From Trebonia sp035571275 (GTDB lineage Bacteria; Actinomycetota; Actinomycetes; Streptosporangiales; Streptosporangiaceae): a stretch of 64,000 nt of DNA. Under the pieces are notes generated by a model. It saw only the letters and a program-made list of their open reading frames with translations. It did not search any database and was not told where the DNA came from. The stretch covers positions 1 to 64,000 of the forward strand of contig DATMKQ010000163.1 in assembly GCA_035571275.1 (NCBI GenBank). Reading direction: 5' to 3'. This document shows, one piece after another, positions 58,612 to 64,000 of this stretch. Position 1 is the stretch's first letter, and every line of letters begins with the position of its first letter. The translations under genes were made by a program, and so were the position numbers.

Positions 58612-58631
58612 AAAGTACTGCCTCGTACTTT
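58612..58631. promoter_or_regulatory. Inverted repeat before the carboxylesterase gene
   Basis: AAAGTAC (58612-58618) and GTACTTT (58625-58631) flank TGCCTC, 12 bp before the esterase ATG. A direct repeat TAAAGTA (58593 and 58611) is nearby. Possible operator or leader hairpin. Confidence 0.45.
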
Positions 58632-58643
58632 TGGGGGATTCGC

Positions 58644-60254
58644 ATGCGTAAGACGTGGGCCGGATGGCGGGTCGGCAGCCGGATGGCGGTAACTCTGGTC
58701 ACCGTGGGCGCGCTGGTTGGTGTGGCGCCCGCGGTCAGCGCGAGCGCCCTCGGCGGGCAGTCGGCCGCCGGCGCCGGCGGGCTGGTCGCGCGCACGGCCA
58801 ACGGCGCCGTTCGCGGCCTGGCCAACGGGACCGTCGATGAATTTCTCGGCATCCCGTACGCCGCGCCGCCGGTCGGCGCGCTCCGCTGGCAGCCGCCGCA
58901 GCCGGCCGCCAGCTGGTCAGGGGTGCGCGACGCGACGGCATTCGCGCCGCACTGCCCGCAGCCGGCGTCCCCGTTCGGCCTGGCCAGCACGTCGGAAGAC
59001 TGCCTGTACCTGAACGTCTTCACGCCGCGCGACCACCATCGCGGCGCGCGTTACCCCGTCATGGTGTGGATCCACGGTGGCGCGCTGGTCTCCGGCGAGA
59101 GCAACGACTACGACCCCACAGCGCTGGTGCGAGACGGCGTCACCGTCGTGACGATCAACTACCGGCTCGGCGCGCTCGGCTTCCTGGCGCACCCGGCGCT
59201 GGCCGACGGGCAGGGCCAGTCGGGTGACTACGGCCTGATGGACCAGCAGGCGGCCCTGCGCTGGGTGCGGCGCAACATCGGGAGCTTCGGTGGCGACCCG
59301 CGCGATGTCACCATCTTCGGTGAGTCCGCGGGCGGCCTGTCCACGCTGTCGCAGGTCGCGTCGCCGCAGGCCAAGGGCTTGTTCGAGCGGGCGATCGTGG
59401 AGAGCGGGTCCTACAACCTCACGCAGACGTCGCTCGCCGCGGCCGAGACGGCCGGTGAGACGTTCGCGGCCCAGGCCGGATGCGCCAGCCAGACCGCGGC
59501 CTGCCTGCGGAGCCTGCCCGTCTCGACGATCCTGGCCAACGAGGACACGGCCGGCTACACGCCGAACATCAACAGCGAGGTGCTGCCGGAGTCGCTGGGG
59601 ACCGCCTTCGCGACCGGCAACTTCAACCGGGTCCCGATCATCAACGGCACGAACCACGACGAATGGCGGCTGTTCGTCGCGCTCAGCGAACTGGAAGGCA
59701 ACCCGGTCACGGCGGCCAACTACCAACCCATGATCGCCTCCACGCTCGGGGTTCCCGCCGCCGCGGCCGCGGTTATCGCGGCCAAGTACCCGCTGAGCGC
59801 GTACCCGAGCCCATCGGTCGCCCTCGGCGCCGTCGGCACCGACGCCATCTTCGCGTGCCCCGCGCTGGCTATCGATCAGTCCGTGTCGCGCTTCGTACCG
59901 ACCTACGCCTACGAGTTCAACGACGAGAACGCGCCGGAGAACTTCCTGCCGCCGGTCAGCTTCCCCTACGGGGCGCCCCACGCGTCCGAGCTTCAGTACC
60001 TGTTCGGCCTGCCGACGGCCGCGTTCGGTGGGACGCTGACGGCGCAGCAGCAGCAGCTAGCGGCGATCATGAAGGGGTACTGGACGGACTTCGCCAAGCG
60101 GGGATTCCCGTCCTCGTTCGGCCGCCCGTTCTGGCCGCAATTCAACGACCTCACCCAGCAGATCCAGTCGCTGGCACCCGCCGTGCCGCAGACCGAGACC
60201 GACTTCGCGAGCACGCACAACTGCGCGTTCTGGGCGGCCCTGGCGGCGGCCTAA
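58644..60254 (+). CDS. Secreted type-B carboxylesterase
   Basis: 536 aa. A signal peptide (MAVTLVTVGALVGVAPAVSA) precedes the carboxylesterase B fold: GTVDEFLGIPYAAPPVGALR, SEDCLYLNVFTP, VMVWIHGGALVSGES, the nucleophile in TIFGESAGGLSTLSQVA, and a late His region (FPYGAPHASELQYLF). Hydrolyses ester bonds outside the cell; substrate open. ATG 58644 has a GGGGGA site. Its stop overlaps the convergent response-regulator gene by 4 bp. Confidence 0.9.
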   Translation: MRKTWAGWRVGSRMAVTLVTVGALVGVAPAVSASALGGQSAAGAGGLVARTANGAVRGLANGTVDEFLGIPYAAPPVGALRWQPPQPAASWSGVRDATAFAPHCPQPASPFGLASTSEDCLYLNVFTPRDHHRGARYPVMVWIHGGALVSGESNDYDPTALVRDGVTVVTINYRLGALGFLAHPALADGQGQSGDYGLMDQQAALRWVRRNIGSFGGDPRDVTIFGESAGGLSTLSQVASPQAKGLFERAIVESGSYNLTQTSLAAAETAGETFAAQAGCASQTAACLRSLPVSTILANEDTAGYTPNINSEVLPESLGTAFATGNFNRVPIINGTNHDEWRLFVALSELEGNPVTAANYQPMIASTLGVPAAAAAVIAAKYPLSAYPSPSVALGAVGTDAIFACPALAIDQSVSRFVPTYAYEFNDENAPENFLPPVSFPYGAPHASELQYLFGLPTAAFGGTLTAQQQQLAAIMKGYWTDFAKRGFPSSFGRPFWPQFNDLTQQIQSLAPAVPQTETDFASTHNCAFWAALAAA

Positions 60255-60886
60255 GAATCAGCCCCGTGGCGGAGGGCGAAGATCGCCGCCTGGACGCGGT
60301 CCCGCAGGCCGAGCTTGCCGAGGATGCTGTGCACGTGAGTCTTGACGGTCTGCTCGCCGATCGCCAGGTCGCGGGCGATCTGCCGGTTGCTGTGACCGTG
60401 GGCGATCAGCCGCAGAACATCGCGTTCGCGCGGTGACAGCGGCTGGAGCGGGTCCGGCGGCGGTGGTCGCCTGAGCGCCTGGGTGAGCCGGGTCAGCAGC
60501 TCGGGGCTAAGGTTAGCGGTTCCGGCGGCGGCGTCGCGAACGGCCGCGATGACGTCGTCGGCCGGAGCGGTCTTGAGCAGGTACGAGGTCGCGCCGGCGT
60601 GCATGGCGCGGAGGAGGTGCTCGTCCTCGGTGGCCGAGGTCAGCACGACGACGGCAGGCCGGTGCGGCGTGTCCCGCAGCGCGGCGAGCACGGCGTGCCC
60701 GTCGAGTCCTGGCATGTACAGGTCGAGCAGCAGCACGTCCGGGCGGGTGGCGGCGACGACGTCCGCCGTCTGCCTGCCGTCTCCGGCTTCGCCGACGACC
60801 TCGACGTCTGGTTCCTGGCCGAGCAGATAGCACAGTCCGTCGCGGACGACGCGGTGGTCGTCGGCGATCACTACCCGGATCGTCAT
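60251..60886 (-). CDS. LuxR/NarL-type response regulator
   Basis: 211 aa. The receiver domain (RVVIADDHRVVRDGLCYLLG; phospho-acceptor Asp in DVLLLDLYMPGLDG; Lys in YLLKTAPADD) is joined to a C-terminal LuxR HTH (LSPRERDVLRLIAHGHSNRQ, IARDLAIGEQTVKTHVHSIL). ATG 60886 overlaps the kinase stop (ATGA). It is expected to be phosphorylated by the adjacent sensor kinase and may control the divergent exporter genes. Confidence 0.93.
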   Translation of the reverse strand: MTIRVVIADDHRVVRDGLCYLLGQEPDVEVVGEAGDGRQTADVVAATRPDVLLLDLYMPGLDGHAVLAALRDTPHRPAVVVLTSATEDEHLLRAMHAGATSYLLKTAPADDVIAAVRDAAAGTANLSPELLTRLTQALRRPPPPDPLQPLSPRERDVLRLIAHGHSNRQIARDLAIGEQTVKTHVHSILGKLGLRDRVQAAIFALRHGADS

Positions 60887-62371
60887 GGCACCGGCACCCG
60901 GACGGTGAGCGCCGCGCCGCGGCCAGGTGCGCTGTCGATGTCCACGGTCCCGCCTAGTTCGGCGACCCGGTCCCTGATGTGGGTCAGCCCGGTGCCGGTG
61001 CGCGGGGCGCTGGGGTCGAAGCCGATGCCGGTGTCGCGGACGGCAAGCTCCACGTGCCCGTCCTGGCGGGTCATGGCCACGGTGAGCTGCCGGGCGTTGC
61101 CGTGCCTGACCGCGTTGCCGCACGCCTCCTGGATGATGCGCAGCAGCGCGTGCTCGACCGGCGCGGGGACGGCGACGTCGTCCAGGCTGGTGTCGACGGT
61201 GACGCCGAGCCGGTCCTGGTAGGCGGCGCAGATCTCTTGCAGCGCGGGCGAGCCCAGCACCGTCCAGGCTGGCCGGGCGCAGCTCGATCAGCAGCGCCTG
61301 CATGTCGCGCAGCGCCTCCTCGCTGATGCGCTCGATCGCCCGCGCCTGCTGATTGCCCGGATCGGCCCTGCGCATGCCGGCGGCGATCATCCGCAGGGCG
61401 AACAGGTGCTGGGAGATCGCGTCGTGGAGTTCCCGCGCGATCCGGGCCCGCTCGGCAGCGCGCGCGTCGCCGCCGGCTCGCTGCCGTTCGGCCTCAAGCG
61501 CGGAGCCGAGCTGGCGGGTCATCGAGGTGAAGTTCGCCTCCAGCCGCCCGACCTCGTCCCGGCCCGACACGGGCAGCGTGAGGGTGTAGTCGCCGTCGGC
61601 CACCGCGAGGGTGGCCCGTTCCAGGAGGCGTACCCGCCGCACGAGGCGGCGTGAGGCCAGCAGGCCGAACGCCACGCCGACCGGAACGATCGCGATCAGC
61701 AGCAGTGAGTTGCCCCACAGCAGCGTATCGGCCTTGCCGAGACCCAGCTCCTTCCAGGCGCGGATGGGGCTGACGAACCCAGGCGCCGTCCATGGCGCCT
61801 GGACATAGACGTCAGCGCGGCCCGCCGGCCAGATCGTGAAGACCACGCCGCCGTCCGGCGTGGGCACGCCGCCGCCTTTGATCATCGGGCCGGTCGCCTG
61901 GGCCGGAAGTTCGCTGGCCGCCGCGCGTCCGGGCGGATACCGGGACGGCGCGGACGACGCGAGGACGGTGCCGTCGGCGCTGATCGCCACGACCGCGGTG
62001 ACCGCCTGGCGGCCGTGGATCGGACCAGTGATCGCCGGAACGACCAGCATGCTGCCGTCCGGGGTCGTCGTGGCCTGGCCCGGCCGGGCCGGCTGCCCGG
62101 GGTCGCCGAGCACGGTTCCGGTCGGCACGCCGCCGGGATAACGCTTGGCGAGCTGCTGGGCGTAGCTCTTGGCGGTGGCGTCCACCCGGTCCTGCAGCTG
62201 GGCCTCCAGCCGGGCGCTGTTCGCGAGCGGTAGCACTTGAAAGCAGAGCACGAGCGCCTCGACCAGCACCACGACGACGAACGTGACGAGAATGTAGGAC
62301 GCGATCAGCCGCCCCGACAGGCCCCACACACTGCCGCGCAGCCTGCCTCCCACCCGATCCCGGTCCAGCAC
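60883..62371 (-). pseudogene. NarL-type sensor histidine kinase with an internal frameshift
   Basis: GTG 62371 opens a kinase with helix 1 (LIASYILVTFVVVVLVEALV), an extracytoplasmic sensor region, helix 2 (LLLIAIVPVGVAFGLLASRR), HAMP, and HisKA_3 (ERARIARELHDAISQHLFAL, with the phospho-His). After LIELRPASLDGAGLA (about 61247) the frame loses sense. The ATPase domain (ALQEICAAYQDRLGVTVDTS ... EACGNAVRHGNARQLTVAMT ... DTGIGFDPSAPRTGTGL) continues one base later and ends at TGA 60883-60885, coupled to the regulator. The 1489-bp length is one base over a multiple of three. Either a mutation or a base-call error. Confidence 0.85.
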
Positions 62372-62527
62372 GCCTGCAGGCTACCGCCGCGTACCCCCGC
62401 GGCGTATCCCTCCAACGAGGGAGCCGCCCTCCTCCCGGCGCGTGATGCGCCCGTCGCCGCCGACCGGCACACTGGCTGCCATGAACCCGAGAGTCATGAT
62501 CATGGTGTCCAAACCGACCAGACCAAG

Positions 62528-63445
62528 TTGGGCGCGGATGCGGGAACCCTGGCGTCTTTGCACGCCACCGAGGCCAACCCGGGCACGACCTACACCTGGC
62601 TGCCTGGGGGAGGAGACGTGATCAAGGAGGATCAGCCCGTCTACTCGCTCAGCAACGAACCGGTGCCGCTCCTCTACAGTCCCATCCCCGCCTACCGGGC
62701 GTTCTACGTCGGCATGTCAGACGGCACCGATGTGGGCGAGCTGACCCATGACCTGATCGCGCTGGGCTACGGCGACGGGCTGGCCCAGACCGACGGCTAC
62801 TCGGCGGCCACGGCCGCGGCGGTGAAACGCTGGCAGAGGAGCCTTGGCCTGCCCGCGACTGGCCAGATCTTGCTCGGCGAGGTGGTGTTCGAGCCCGGCC
62901 CCATCCGGGTCACCTCGGTCACGCCCACGGCAGGCGAGTCCGTCGGTGGGGGGGCCGCGGGTGGGGGAGGTACCGTACTCTCAGCCGCCTCGACCACGCG
63001 CCGGATCTCGATCGACCTGGACGTTGGCCAGCAATCAGAGGTGGCGGTGGGGGACAAGGTGACCATCACCCTGCCGAACAACGCGACGACGCCGGGGGTC
63101 ATCTCGTCCGTCGGGACGGTGGCCACCTCCTCATCGAGTGGATCATCTGGCCCCACCGTCACGGTGCTGGTGAATCCGACCGATCCGGCGGCGACAGGGA
63201 CGTGGGACCAGGCGCCGGTGACCGTGACGATCACTACCGGCACGGTCACCCATGCCCTGGTCGTGCCCGTTGCCGCGCTGCGGGCCGAGCCGGACGGCGG
63301 TTACGCGGTGGAGGTGGCCGGGGCCGACGGTGCCCGCCGCTTGGTGCCGGTCGGCCTGGGGCTGTTCGACGACGCGAACGGCATGGTCCAGGTAACGGGG
63401 ACCAGCCTGGCCGTCGGCCAGCAGGTCGTGGTGCCGCAGCTGTGA
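62528..63445 (+). pseudogene. Export-system adaptor (MacA/HlyD-like) with peptidoglycan-binding domain, N-terminus missing
   Basis: About 305 aa are recognisable. The lipoyl-like part (GTTYTWLPGGGDVIKEDQPV, YSLSNEPVPLLYSP), a PG_binding_1 domain (VGELTHDLIALGYGD, YSAATAAAVKRWQRSLGLPA) and C-terminal beta domains (ISIDLDVGQQSEVAVGDKVT, VPVAALRAEPDGGYAVEVAG) match actinobacterial adaptors preceding MacB-type transporters. The usual membrane anchor and about 100 N-terminal residues are absent. The frame is open upstream, but that text is antisense to the kinase gene. The only nearby in-frame start is TTG 62528, without a ribosome site. The stop overlaps the ATPase GTG. Confidence 0.7.
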
Positions 63446-64000
63446 ACGCGAGCCGGCCGGTGCTCGAAGTGGAGCAGGTGACGAAGATCTACCCGGGCCA
63501 GCCGCCCGTGACCGCCTTGCGAGGAGTCTCGTTCACCGTCGCCCAGGGCGAACTGCTTGGCATCGTCGGCCCGTCTGGGTCGGGGAAGACCACCTTGCTG
63601 CATCTGATGGGGACCTTGGACCGGCCCACCTCCGGGCTGGTACGGATCACCGGTCTCGACGTCGAGCGGCTGTCCGACCGCGAGCTTGCCGCGCTGCGGG
63701 CCACCAGGATCGGCTTCGTCTTCCAGCAGTTCTTCCTGGCCGAGCACCAAAGCGCGCTCGACAACGTGGCCGACGGCTTGCTGTACGCCGGGGTGCCCCG
63801 AGCCGAACGGCGCGCCCTGGCCATGCACGCCCTGGCACTGGTGGGACTGGACGAGCGGCCGTACGCCCGTCCTACGCAGCTGTCCGGCGGCCAGCGCCAG
63901 CGCGTGGCCATCGCCCGCGCGCTCGCGGGCAGCCCGGCCATCGTGCTCGCCGATGAGCCCACCGGCAGCCTCGATCAAGCCACCGGGCAGGCCATCCTGA
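63442..64000 (+). CDS. ABC transporter ATP-binding protein (MacB/LolD type), 3' partial
   Basis: 186 codons from GTG 63442 (GTGA overlap with the adaptor) to the window end. Walker A IVGPSGSGKTTLLHLMGTLD, Q-loop GFVFQQFFLAEHQSALDNVA, signature LSGGQRQRVAIARALAG, Walker B VLADEPTGSLD. It forms an exporter with the adaptor and a permease expected just beyond the window. The divergent two-component system probably regulates it. Only the final third (switch His region) is cut off. Confidence 0.92.
   Translation, partial: MNASRPVLEVEQVTKIYPGQPPVTALRGVSFTVAQGELLGIVGPSGSGKTTLLHLMGTLDRPTSGLVRITGLDVERLSDRELAALRATRIGFVFQQFFLAEHQSALDNVADGLLYAGVPRAERRALAMHALALVGLDERPYARPTQLSGGQRQRVAIARALAGSPAIVLADEPTGSLDQATGQAIL

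Noticed and set aside
60251..62371. 706-aa hybrid histidine kinase-response regulator
   Set aside because: The middle section is out of frame (Arg/Pro/His-rich) and the real ATPase domain lies in another frame with its own stop.
62237..62527. N-terminal part of the adaptor reading frame
   Set aside because: It overlaps the kinase gene in antisense and has no anchor or lipoyl-domain features.

Overview
The window is high-GC DNA with GTG starts, ATGA/GTGA-coupled operons, an Mce transporter locus, MalFG-type sugar importers without their own ATPase, and secreted cellulases carrying CBM2 modules. This points to a soil or plant-litter actinomycete (Streptosporangiales/Treboniaceae-like; the order is inference). 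No rRNA, tRNA, CRISPR array or insertion sequence was seen. The window opens inside one gene and closes inside another.

Layout. (1) 2-4589: a membrane-bound formate dehydrogenase operon. Its catalytic subunit is read through an in-frame UGA (selenocysteine) followed by a SECIS-like hairpin; a four-cluster ferredoxin subunit and an NrfD-type membrane subunit follow. (2) 4590-5116: non-coding, with three CGATATCG palindromes at exact 16-bp spacing, a perfect 44-bp palindrome and a radical-SAM gene remnant. (3) 5117-8748 (minus): PadR regulator, ABC ATPase and FtsX-type permease, divergent from (4) 8880-13468: two solute-binding lipoproteins plus two sugar permeases. (5) 13528-15485: a toxin-antitoxin pair overlapping a B3/B4 tRNA-editing-domain protein, then a membrane protein. 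(6) 15566-18255: a TetR/phosphotransferase pair divergent from an oxidoreductase, with two matching operators between. (7) 18280-23725: truncated DinB gene, GH5 cellulase, internally deleted SRPBCC protein with ArsR, glyoxalase-like protein, phosphatase, PEP mutase-family enzyme. (8) 24085-27693: a tightly coupled five-gene operon (SDR, E1-alpha, E1-beta, free-standing lipoyl carrier, VOC protein) with no E2 or E3. (9) 27834-32727: DUF4232 protein, a broken hydrolase and three secreted proteins. (10) 32818-43561: a complete mce operon (ATPase, 2 YrbE, 6 Mce, 2 Mce-associated proteins). (11) 43625-45843: YefM/YoeB and a BluB-CobT fusion. (12) 46418-48606: an unknown secreted protein coupled to a GH12 cellulase. 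(13) 48621-58439 (minus): a DUF5996 protein, then a six-gene acyl-CoA catabolic operon resembling atu/liu. (14) 58644-64000: carboxylesterase, a two-component system with a frameshifted kinase, and a MacA/MacB-like export system whose adaptor lacks its N-terminus.

Several genes appear damaged (DinB, SRPBCC, hydrolase, kinase, adaptor, radical-SAM remnant, PadR tail). This could be real gene decay in an accessory region or base-level assembly errors. The best candidates for further study are the selenocysteine formate dehydrogenase, the E1/lipoyl-carrier operon without an acyltransferase, the secreted proteins preceding the mce operon, and the periodic palindromes downstream of the fdh genes. 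All functional calls rest on reading the sequence and family knowledge; no database search was run.
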